A DNA stretch of 6,238 nucleotides from JBMNTQ01 sp050945815 (GTDB lineage Bacteria; Bacillota; Clostridia; Christensenellales; JBMNTQ01): positions 1-6,238 of the forward strand of contig JBMNTQ010000119.1 of assembly GCA_050945815.1 (NCBI GenBank). Reading direction: 5' to 3'. Below the pieces are notes generated by a model. The model was not told the origin of the DNA, searched no databases, and saw nothing but the letters and a program-made list of their open reading frames with translations. This document shows, piece by piece, positions 1-5,686 of this stretch. The position numbers were made by a program, and so were the translations under genes. The number at the start of each line of letters is the position of its first letter. Positions within the stretch are counted from its first letter, which is position 1.

Positions 1-351
1 GCCACCCCGCGCGGAACGCTCCAAGTCCGCCCCTTAGGGCAAAGGCTGCCGGTGGGCGCGTCCGAATATACCCAATATTTCCCCATAAGCTTCCCAAAAG
101 GCTGTGTGCTTCGTTGCCGCCAACCTGCCGATTATATCCGCCCCTTAGGGCTGGGCGGCACCAAAAAGCTCAAAGATTATTTCATCGATCTAAAAATCCC
201 CCGCTGGCAGCGCGGCAGCATCCCCCTAGTTTGTAAAGACCAAGAGGTTCTCTGGGCAATCGGCTGCGGCATCTCCGAAACGCTGGCACAAAGCTTGGGC
301 CCCTGCCTGCGTTTTACCTTCATCCCCGAACAAAAAACATCATCTCAATAA
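1..351 (+). CDS. tilS: tRNA(Ile)-lysidine synthetase TilS, C-terminal fragment (5' end outside window)
   Basis: The reading frame is open from the first base to TAA at 349-351 and gives 116 residues, so this is the 3' end of a gene cut by the window edge; the GTG at 52 is internal. The fragment matches the TilS C-terminal domain: the segment RPLGLGGTKKLKDYFIDLKI (fragment residues 47-66) followed by PRWQRGSIPLV and then VLWAIGCGIS (about 84-93) is the typical pattern of this substrate-recognition domain. TilS is a cytoplasmic ATP-dependent enzyme that converts the wobble cytidine of the CAU anticodon of a minor tRNA-Ile to lysidine, so that it reads AUA and accepts isoleucine. The catalytic PP-loop half with its SGGxDS motif lies upstream and cannot be checked. 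The hpt start codon follows after a 15-base gap, so the two genes are almost certainly cotranscribed. The neighbouring hpt and ftsH genes support the assignment. Confidence 0.93.
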   Translation, partial: ATPRGTLQVRPLGQRLPVGASEYTQYFPISFPKGCVLRCRQPADYIRPLGLGGTKKLKDYFIDLKIPRWQRGSIPLVCKDQEVLWAIGCGISETLAQSLGPCLRFTFIPEQKTSSQ

Positions 352-355
352 TTGT

Positions 356-360
356 GGAGG
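356..360 (+). promoter_or_regulatory. Ribosome binding site deciding the hpt start
   Basis: GGAGG lies 6 bases before the ATG at 367. A TTG at 352, directly after the tilS stop, would extend the frame by five residues, but this ribosome binding site would then lie inside the coding region. The ATG at 367 is therefore preferred. Confidence 0.85.
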
Positions 361-366
361 TTTCAA

Positions 367-912
367 ATGTATACAGATAACGTGGACAAGATTCTGATTT
401 CCGAGCAGGAAATCGCGAAAAAAATCGACGAAATGGGCGCACGCATCACGCAGGACTATGCCGGCAAAAGCATCGTCATGGTGGGAATTTTGCGAGGCGC
501 TGTCGTATTTTTATCCGATTTAATGCGCAGGATAAACTTACCGGTACAGATCGATTTCATATCGGTATCCAGCTACGGAGCCAGCACGCGCTCCTCCGGT
601 GTGGTGCGCTTCCAGAAGGATTTGGAAAGCAGCATCACCGGCAAGCACGTCTTGATCGTGGAAGACATCATCGACACCGGGCTAACCATGCGCTATCTCA
701 TCGATACGCTGTGCACCCGCGACCCCGCCTCCATCAAAACCTGCTGCCTGCTGGACAAACCCAGCCGCCGCAAAACCGATATCGTAGCCGATTACAGCGG
801 CTTTGAAATCCCCGATGCTTTTGTGATAGGCTATGGCCTAGATTACAACAACGACTACCGAAATCTTCCGTTTGTCGGCGTGTTATCTCCCAAGGCATAT
901 GCGAGAAAATAA
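367..912 (+). CDS. hpt: Hypoxanthine phosphoribosyltransferase
   Basis: This 181-residue cytoplasmic enzyme transfers the ribose-phosphate of PRPP to hypoxanthine (usually also guanine), giving IMP or GMP in purine salvage. The type I phosphoribosyltransferase signature is complete. LRGA (42-45) forms the pyrophosphate-binding loop. SSYG (68-71) belongs to the flexible loop that closes over the active site. VLIVEDIIDTGLT (95-107) is the PRPP-binding loop, with the acidic pair E99/D100 and the probable general base D103. LLDKPSRR (128-135) carries the lysine expected to contact the purine base. FVIGYGLDYNNDYRNLPFVG (152-171) is the usual C-terminal base and magnesium region. The length is normal for bacterial Hpt (about 175-185). 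The gene sits between tilS and ftsH, the classical Bacillota order. In Bacillus subtilis the homologue HprT has also been reported to join TilS in activating ftsH; whether this happens here is inference. Confidence 0.96.
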   Translation: MYTDNVDKILISEQEIAKKIDEMGARITQDYAGKSIVMVGILRGAVVFLSDLMRRINLPVQIDFISVSSYGASTRSSGVVRFQKDLESSITGKHVLIVEDIIDTGLTMRYLIDTLCTRDPASIKTCCLLDKPSRRKTDIVADYSGFEIPDAFVIGYGLDYNNDYRNLPFVGVLSPKAYARK

Positions 913-939
913 ATAACGCCGTGCAAACCCGCCAAATTA

Positions 940-976
940 TTGCAGCCTGTTTTATTCTATGGTATTATTATATAAT
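940..976 (+). promoter_or_regulatory. Probable sigma-A type promoter for ftsH
   Basis: The AT-rich gap after hpt holds TTGCAG (940-945), a 17-base spacer and TATTAT (963-968). TATTAT is preceded by TGG, so it has the TGN form of an extended -10 element. A perfect TATAAT follows at 971-976, but no good -35 box lies at the right distance before it. Either -10 box would start a short leader of about 35-50 bases before the ftsH start codon. The assignment rests on consensus matching only. Confidence 0.5.
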
Positions 977-978
977 TA

Positions 979-995
979 GCGGATAGTATATCCGC
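979..995 (+). repeat. Perfect 17-base inverted repeat at the expected ftsH transcription start
   Basis: GCGGATA (979-985), GTA (986-988) and TATCCGC (989-995) form a perfect 7-bp dyad with a 3-base centre. It starts two bases after the TATAAT box and ends 12 bases before the ftsH ribosome binding site. It could be an operator for a dimeric DNA-binding protein or a small hairpin at the 5' end of the mRNA. It does not resemble the CIRCE (HrcA) or CtsR heat-shock operators as I know them. Confidence 0.6.
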
Positions 996-1007
996 GCACT
1001 GAGTTTG

Positions 1008-1012
1008 GGAGG
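1008..1012 (+). promoter_or_regulatory. Ribosome binding site for the TTG start of ftsH
   Basis: GGAGG lies 9 bases before TTG at 1022. No ATG or GTG is available in frame near this site, and the protein that follows begins with the expected short charged stretch and membrane segment, so TTG is the likely start codon. Confidence 0.8.
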
Positions 1013-1021
1013 AACATCATT

Positions 1022-3013
1022 TTGAAAAAATTCTTCAGAGGACCTGGACTGTATATCATCATTATTCTGGTGATTATGCTCATGTCTACCCTCTTTTCCT
1101 CAGGTGGAGGCGACGATAAGACCATCTCCTACACCAATTTTATCGAGTTGGTTCAAGAGGAAAATGTAAAACAGATTGTAGTAGTGGAACGGGATCTCTA
1201 CGGCCTCTACGGCGACACCAAGCTAAATCCTGACAGCTTTCCCAACCAATACGACTTTTATACATACGTCCCCGACAACTTCGCGGAAGACTTAAAACAA
1301 CAAGTTGCAGCCATCTCAGGAAAAGAGCCGTCTCAAATAACCACGGACGACTACGGTTTCCAAGTCAGCTTCGAAAAAGTACCCGAGCAATCCTGGCTAG
1401 TCAGCTTTCTGCCCTACCTCTTCCTGCTGATCATCATAGGCGTTTTCTGGTTCTTCATGATGCAGCAATCCCAGGGCGGCGGCAATAAAGTGATGTCCTT
1501 TGGCAAAAGCAAGGCCAAAATGACAGTAGACGAAAAGGGCAAGGTTTCCTTCCAGGATGTTGCCGGCGCAGACGAAGAAAAAGAAGAGCTCAAGGAAATC
1601 GTCGATTTCCTCCAAGGCCCTAAAAAATACATGGAATTAGGCGCCCGTATTCCCAAAGGCGTCCTGCTGGTCGGCCCGCCCGGCACAGGTAAAACCCTGC
1701 TTGCCAAAGCTGTGGCCGGAGAAGCCGGCGTGCCCTTCTTCAGCATCAGCGGCTCCGACTTCGTAGAAATGTTCGTGGGCGTGGGCGCGTCTCGCGTACG
1801 CGATCTGTTCGAAAATGCCAAGCGCAATGCCCCTTGCATTGTGTTCATCGACGAAATCGACGCCGTTGGCCGGCACCGGGGTGCGGGTATGGGCGGCGGC
1901 CACGACGAGCGCGAGCAAACGCTCAACCAGCTGCTGGTCGAGATGGACGGTTTCGCAGTCAACGAAGGCATCATCATCATCGCAGCCACCAACCGGCCAG
2001 ACATATTAGACCCTGCGCTGCTGCGCCCCGGCCGCTTCGACCGGCAAATCTACGTCAACTACCCCGACATCAAAGGCCGCGAAGCCATCCTTCGAGTCCA
2101 TTCCCGGGGCAAGCCCCTAGGCCCGGATGTCGACCTCAAGACCCTAGCCAAGCGCACCCCGTGGTTCACCGGGGCCGACCTTGAAAACATCATGAACGAG
2201 GGCGCGATCCTGGCGGCCCGCTACAATAAAAAAGCCATCACCATGCATGAACTGGAAGAAGCGATTACCAGGGTACAGGTAGGCCCGGAGAAAAAGAGCA
2301 GCCTGGTCACAGAAAAAGACCGCAAGCTCACCGCCTACCACGAAGCCGGCCATGCGATTATGGCCAAGCTCCTGCCCAACTGCGACCCGGTACATGAAGT
2401 CTCCATCATCCCCCGAGGTGCAGCCGGCGGCTATACCATGATGCTGCCCAAAGAAGACAGTAAATACCTAACCCGCAGTAAAATGCTGGATGATATCGCC
2501 ATGTCCTTAGGCGGCCGCGTAGCCGAGCAAATCAGCCTGGGCGACATCAGCAGCGGTGCCAAAGCCGACTTGCAGCACGCAACGGATCTGGCCCGCAAAA
2601 TGGTGCTGGAATACGGCATGACCGACGAAATCGGCCCGGTGTATCTAATGGGCCAACAGGAAATTTTCCTCGGAAAAGATTTTGGCCACCAGAAAAGCTA
2701 CAGCGAAGATGTGGCAGCCAAAGTCGATGCCGTCATCAAGTCTCTCCTCACCAACGCCTACCGTCAGGCCGAGCAATTGCTCTTAGAAAACCGCGACAAG
2801 CTAGAAGCTGTATGCGCCGCCCTATTGGAGCGGGAAAAGCTAACCACTGAAGAGTTCGATGCCATCATGGAAGGCAAAACCCTGCCCCCCTTCGAAGAAT
2901 CCACCGACGCCCAGCCGCCGGCTGCTGAAATCCCCGAGGCCAACCAGCCTCAACAGGATACCCAACCGCCCTCCGGCAACGAAACGGGCGAAGCGCCCAA
3001 ATTCAGCGTCTAG
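1022..3013 (+). CDS. ftsH: ATP-dependent zinc metalloprotease FtsH
   Basis: FtsH is a hexameric membrane-anchored AAA+ protease that extracts and degrades misassembled membrane proteins and some regulators. All parts are present in the 663 residues. Membrane segment 1 (about 9-26) is followed by an extracytoplasmic domain (about 27-124) and membrane segment 2 (about 126-147). The AAA+ module follows: Walker A GPPGTGKT (218-225), pore loop F251-V252-G253, Walker B IVFIDEID (273-280), sensor AATNRPD (321-327) and arginine fingers R335 and R338. The M41 peptidase has the zinc motif HEAGH (440-444), with D516 in GAKADL as the probable third ligand. The tail (about 620-660) is rich in Pro, Gln and Glu and probably disordered, as in many Bacillota FtsH proteins. 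Translation starts at TTG (1022) behind GGAGG. A promoter and inverted repeat precede it, so it may be transcribed separately from hpt. No residue essential for activity is missing. Confidence 0.97.
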   Translation: MKKFFRGPGLYIIIILVIMLMSTLFSSGGGDDKTISYTNFIELVQEENVKQIVVVERDLYGLYGDTKLNPDSFPNQYDFYTYVPDNFAEDLKQQVAAISGKEPSQITTDDYGFQVSFEKVPEQSWLVSFLPYLFLLIIIGVFWFFMMQQSQGGGNKVMSFGKSKAKMTVDEKGKVSFQDVAGADEEKEELKEIVDFLQGPKKYMELGARIPKGVLLVGPPGTGKTLLAKAVAGEAGVPFFSISGSDFVEMFVGVGASRVRDLFENAKRNAPCIVFIDEIDAVGRHRGAGMGGGHDEREQTLNQLLVEMDGFAVNEGIIIIAATNRPDILDPALLRPGRFDRQIYVNYPDIKGREAILRVHSRGKPLGPDVDLKTLAKRTPWFTGADLENIMNEGAILAARYNKKAITMHELEEAITRVQVGPEKKSSLVTEKDRKLTAYHEAGHAIMAKLLPNCDPVHEVSIIPRGAAGGYTMMLPKEDSKYLTRSKMLDDIAMSLGGRVAEQISLGDISSGAKADLQHATDLARKMVLEYGMTDEIGPVYLMGQQEIFLGKDFGHQKSYSEDVAAKVDAVIKSLLTNAYRQAEQLLLENRDKLEAVCAALLEREKLTTEEFDAIMEGKTLPPFEESTDAQPPAAEIPEANQPQQDTQPPSGNETGEAPKFSV

Positions 3014-3054
3014 GTGGTTCCGGCCATATAGCTCAGCCAGTAAAGCAAACAGTA

Positions 3055-3083
3055 CAGCGTGCAGGCGATGGTCTTGCACGCTG
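3055..3083 (+). other. Strong hairpin in the gap between ftsH and the thioesterase gene
   Basis: CAGCGTGCA (3055-3063) and TGCACGCTG (3075-3083) are perfect 9-bp inverted arms. They can extend inward by a G-U and a G-C pair, giving an 11-bp stem closed by a 7-base loop CGATGGT (3066-3072). The sequence after it (CAACTATCTATAG) has no U-run, so this is not a standard intrinsic terminator. An 8-base palindrome TCTATAGA follows at 3090-3097. The element may be an mRNA processing or stability structure that separates ftsH expression from the downstream genes, or part of a small structured RNA. The rest of this gap (3014-3130) shows only the next gene's ribosome binding site. Confidence 0.6.
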
Positions 3084-3130
3084 CAACTATCTATAGAGTC
3101 ATTCCCCACCATTCTTAACAGGAGGTTCTC

Positions 3131-3520
3131 ATGGATTTTTCATTTCCGACAGGCAAACAAGCCCAATTCCAGCTCAAGGTTGAACAGCGGATGACCGCCC
3201 GCACCCTAAAAAGCGGCGCCTTGGACGTACTCGGCACGCCCTATCTCATCGCCCTGATGGAAGCCGCCGCAGTAAAGGCCATTCCCCTGCCCGAAGGCTA
3301 CACGTCCGTAGGCACGCTGGTCAACATCCAGCACACCGCAGCCACCCCCGTCGGCATGCAAATTACCGTAACCGCCACCATCACCGGCTCGGAAGGCCGC
3401 CGGGTGCTGTTTCGCGTGGAAGCCGCCGACGAGAAAGGCCCCATTGGCCACGGCGACCACGAGCGCTTCATCGTAGACGCCCAGCGCTTTATCGACAAAA
3501 CTTACGCGAAGCTGAAATAA
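3131..3520 (+). CDS. FlK-like hotdog-fold thioesterase family protein
   Basis: This is a 129-residue soluble protein behind AGGAGG (3120-3125), 5 bases before the ATG. It matches the thioesterase family that includes fluoroacetyl-CoA thioesterase FlK: LGTPYLIALMEAAA (34-47) is the central hotdog helix region, VGTLVNIQHTAATPVG (60-75) the following strand, and GHGDHERFIVD (106-116) the final strand. By position, T36, E44 and H68 correspond to the FlK catalytic set Thr42, Glu50 and His76; the Thr-Glu spacing of eight is the same and the Glu-His spacing is two shorter. Such proteins act as dimers and hydrolyse acyl-CoA thioesters. The substrate here is unknown, and the family resemblance does not imply fluoroacetate resistance. 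The aminotransferase gene starts 13 bases after its stop, so the two are probably cotranslated from one mRNA. Some databases label relatives as dihydrolipoamide acyltransferase, which this fold does not support. Confidence 0.85.
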   Translation: MDFSFPTGKQAQFQLKVEQRMTARTLKSGALDVLGTPYLIALMEAAAVKAIPLPEGYTSVGTLVNIQHTAATPVGMQITVTATITGSEGRRVLFRVEAADEKGPIGHGDHERFIVDAQRFIDKTYAKLK

Positions 3521-3533
3521 ATCGGAGGTTACT

Positions 3534-4700
3534 ATGCGTTTTTCTTCCCGGATGGACAAGCTCGAAACCGGCATCTTCAACCGGCTGAGCGACATCAAAC
3601 AACAGGTTTTGGCAAAAGGGCGCAGCGTAATCGATCTAAGCGTAGGCACGCCCAATATTCCCCCCAGTCAGGAAATCATCGACGCCCTGATCCGTGAAGC
3701 CCGCGATCCGGCCGCCTATGTCTATGCCCTGACCGATACCGCTCCCCTACAGGAGGCGGCAGCGCTGTGGTATGCGCGCCGCTATTCCGTCACCATCGAC
3801 CCGACAACCGAGGTCCAGTCCCTGCTGGGCTCCCAGGATGGCCTGGCCCACCTGAGCATGGTAGTAGGCGACGCCGGCGACATCGTGCTAGCGCCCGATC
3901 CAGGCTATCCCATTTTCAGTGTCGGGCCTATGATAGCAGGCATGCAGGTCTATCCGATGCCTCTGCGCCGCGAGAACGCCTTTCTGGTGGATTTCTCCGC
4001 CATCCCGCACCACATCGCGCAAAAAGCCCGGCTGATGATCCTGTCCTACCCCAACAACCCGGTGGCAAAGCTGGCGCCGCCCCAGTTCTATCAACAAGCG
4101 ATCGCGTTTGCCGCCCAGCACAACATCATCATCCTGCACGACAATGCCTACAGCGAACTTGTGTTCGATGGCAAAGAAGGCGGCAGCTTCCTCTCCCACC
4201 CCGGTGCAAAAGACGTAGGCATCGAATTCAATTCCCTGTCCAAAACCTACGGTTTGGCCGGAGCGCGCATCGGTTTTGCCCTAGGCAACCGCGACATAAT
4301 CGCCCGGCTCAAGCAATTCAAGTCCAACATCGACTACGGCATGTTCCTGCCCTTGCAAAAGGCTGCCATTGCCGCCATCACCGGCGACCAAAGCAACGTA
4401 GCTACAACCCGCGAAGCTTACCAGCGCCGCAGAGATGTCCTGGTAGAGGAATTCTGCTCCATCGGCTGGAACATCGAAAAAAGCGAAGGCACCATGTTCG
4501 TCTGGGCAAAGCTGCCCAACGGCCGCCGCGATTCCACAGCCTTTACCCTGGCTCTCGCAAAAGAAGCGGGCGTTATCGTCGTTCCCGGCATAAGCTTCGG
4601 CCCGGGCGGCGAAGGCTATGTCCGCCTCGCTCTGGTCCAGGAAGAAGAAGCGATCCGCCAAGCTGCCGCCCAGATTCGCGCCAGCAATCTTCTGCCCTAA
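3534..4700 (+). CDS. Class I/II PLP-dependent aminotransferase, LL-diaminopimelate aminotransferase-like
   Basis: This 388-residue cytoplasmic enzyme has the fold type I aminotransferase landmarks in order. They are SVGTPNIPPS (36-45) near the substrate site, LGSQDGLAHL (98-107) as the PLP-phosphate loop, PDPGYP (121-126), YPNNP (172-176) with the PLP-contacting N174, HDNAYSEL (202-209) with D203 for the pyridine nitrogen and Y206, SLSKTYGLAGARIG (234-247) with Schiff-base lysine K237, and YVRLAL (362-367) with R364 for the substrate carboxylate. The GSQDGLAHL loop, the SFLSHPGAKDVGIEFNSLSK region and the FKSNIDYGMF stretch resemble the DapL/AlaC-related group often annotated as LL-diaminopimelate aminotransferase. 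No other lysine biosynthesis gene is visible, so the amino donor and acceptor stay open; alanine, methionine or aromatic amino acid transamination are alternatives. GGAGG at 3524-3528 is 5 bases before the ATG and fixes the start. The length is typical. Confidence 0.87.
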   Translation: MRFSSRMDKLETGIFNRLSDIKQQVLAKGRSVIDLSVGTPNIPPSQEIIDALIREARDPAAYVYALTDTAPLQEAAALWYARRYSVTIDPTTEVQSLLGSQDGLAHLSMVVGDAGDIVLAPDPGYPIFSVGPMIAGMQVYPMPLRRENAFLVDFSAIPHHIAQKARLMILSYPNNPVAKLAPPQFYQQAIAFAAQHNIIILHDNAYSELVFDGKEGGSFLSHPGAKDVGIEFNSLSKTYGLAGARIGFALGNRDIIARLKQFKSNIDYGMFLPLQKAAIAAITGDQSNVATTREAYQRRRDVLVEEFCSIGWNIEKSEGTMFVWAKLPNGRRDSTAFTLALAKEAGVIVVPGISFGPGGEGYVRLALVQEEEAIRQAAAQIRASNLLP

Positions 4701-4721
4701 TCCATCCCACTATACTAAAAC

Positions 4722-4726
4722 AGGGG
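4722..4726 (+). promoter_or_regulatory. Weakly placed ribosome binding site before the PHP gene
   Basis: AGGGG lies only 1 base before an ATG at 4728 and 13 bases before a second in-frame ATG at 4740. The first distance is too short for initiation and the second is longer than usual. The 4740 start is preferred because it puts the conserved IDLHMHS motif at the N-terminus, as expected for PHP proteins. The awkward spacing suggests modest translation or coupling to the upstream gene. Confidence 0.5.
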
Positions 4727-4739
4727 AATGATAACCACC

Positions 4740-5555
4740 ATGAGAATCGATCTGCACATGCATTCGACAGCCTCCGACGGCATCCTCTCTCCTGAGGAAC
4801 TGCTGGCGTTTTGTCGCAAAAACGGTATCCTCATCGCAGCCATCTGCGATCACGACAGTGTAGAGGGCGCCTCTAAAGCCGCATCCAGCCAAAACCCGCG
4901 CATCCTGCCCGCAGTCGAGCTCAGCGCCGACAGCCGGGAAACCCATATCCTAGGCTACGGCATCAACACGGCCCATAGCGCTCTGCAAAGCGCGCTGGCG
5001 CTGCTAAAGCAGTCCCGCATCCTGCGCAATCCCAAAATCATACGCAAGCTCCAGGAGTTAGGCATAAACATCACAGAACAAGAAGTCGCCCGCCACAGCG
5101 GCAACGGCTCCATAGGCCGCCCCCATATTGCCCGGGTTCTGGTAGAAAAAGGCTATGTACGCAGCGTCAAAGAAGCCTTCGAGCGCTATCTGTCCCATCA
5201 CAAAGCCGCTTATGTCAGCCGGGAAAAGCTATCCACCGAGCGCTGTATCCGCCTCATCCGCGAAGCAGGCGGCCTGCCGGTATTAGCCCACCCCAGCACC
5301 TTAGGTCTCAGCTTCGACGCCCTGGAGGCCACAGCAGCCCAATTACAAGCCCAGGGTCTTTGGGGGCTGGAGGTATTCTACCCCGGTCAAATCGCCCACC
5401 AAAGCGCCTACCTGTCCATCTGCAAAAATCTGGGGCTCCTGCCCACCGGCGGCAGCGACTATCACGGCGGCGAAGAACTATTCCCCGTCGATACCGTACA
5501 ATATCCGGCGCTGGAACAAACGCTGGCTGTCCTGCTGCATAGCAGCATCAAATAA
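4740..5555 (+). CDS. PHP-domain metal-dependent phosphoesterase, YciV/TrpH/RNase AM type
   Basis: From the ATG at 4740 this is a 271-residue cytoplasmic protein with a complete PHP metal site: DLHMHS (4-9; H6 and H8), SDG (12-14; D13), DHD (37-39), E60 in PAVEL, H129 in GRPHI, H184 in LAHP and D240/H242 in GSDYHG. A helical insertion (about 75-170) separates the two halves, as in the family of Escherichia coli YciV (also called TrpH or RNase AM). Characterised members hydrolyse the 3'-phosphate of nucleoside 3',5'-bisphosphates such as pAp, and the E. coli enzyme also trims 5' ends of RNA as a 5'-3' exoribonuclease. Either activity is plausible here, but the sequence alone does not choose between them. 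It does not look like histidinol phosphatase or the PHP domain of DNA polymerase X. The gene is 39 bases after the aminotransferase, with no terminator between them. A start at 4728 would add four residues (MITT). Confidence 0.88.
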   Translation: MRIDLHMHSTASDGILSPEELLAFCRKNGILIAAICDHDSVEGASKAASSQNPRILPAVELSADSRETHILGYGINTAHSALQSALALLKQSRILRNPKIIRKLQELGINITEQEVARHSGNGSIGRPHIARVLVEKGYVRSVKEAFERYLSHHKAAYVSREKLSTERCIRLIREAGGLPVLAHPSTLGLSFDALEATAAQLQAQGLWGLEVFYPGQIAHQSAYLSICKNLGLLPTGGSDYHGGEELFPVDTVQYPALEQTLAVLLHSSIK

Positions 5556-5573
5556 ATCTCCGCATTAATCCCC

Positions 5574-5603
5574 TTGCTACTCAGCCCTGAATTGTGTTAA
5601 TAT
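5574..5603 (+). promoter_or_regulatory. Possible promoter upstream of prs
   Basis: TTGCTA (5574-5579), an 18-base spacer and TAATAT (5598-5603) preceded by TGT give a TGN extended -10 form. The match is moderate (4 of 6 bases in each box). A second weak candidate is TACAAT (5655-5660) with TTGTAT (5634-5639) only 15 bases before it. I see no convincing terminator hairpin in 5556-5686, so prs may also be read from the upstream genes. The rest of this gap holds no gene. Confidence 0.35.
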
Positions 5604-5686
5604 GAGGTATAACCATTGCGCCGATGCAGGGGTTTGTATTTTTTCCGTAGAGCCTACAATGACGTAATATCGGAGGGGATTTTTAA

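Noticed and set aside
922..953. Possible terminator after hpt: TGCAA (922-926) and TTGCA (940-944) with a T-rich stretch after it.
   Set aside because: The stem is only 5 bp and the loop is 13 bases, which is too weak for an intrinsic terminator; the second arm also overlaps the proposed -35 box.
1414..2004. 196-residue open frame on the minus strand inside ftsH.
   Set aside because: It is antisense to the AAA+ domain of a clearly intact gene, and its protein is rich in Ser, Pro and Met runs produced by the codon bias of ftsH. It shows no recognisable domain.
3022..3111. tRNA-like stretch: TATAGCTCAG near the start, a hairpin with a 7-base loop in the middle and CCACCA at the end.
   Set aside because: The 5' and 3' acceptor strands do not pair (GGCCATA against ATTCCCC), the D-loop lacks the GG pair, and there is no T-arm with the TTCRA motif. 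At most it is a degenerate remnant; a tRNAscan-SE or Infernal run would settle it.
3767..4795. 342-residue open frame on the plus strand overlapping the aminotransferase and the start of the PHP gene.
   Set aside because: It is very rich in Arg, Pro and His, as expected from an out-of-frame reading of GC-rich codons, and overlaps two well supported genes.
5604..5645. T-rich stretch (TTTGTATTTTTT) before prs that could end a terminator.
   Set aside because: No stable hairpin precedes it; the best pairing is AACC with GGTT over a long loop.
5556..5686. Possible PurR box or riboswitch ahead of prs.
   Set aside because: I find no CCGAACA-type purine box and no recognisable conserved riboswitch core in this short leader.
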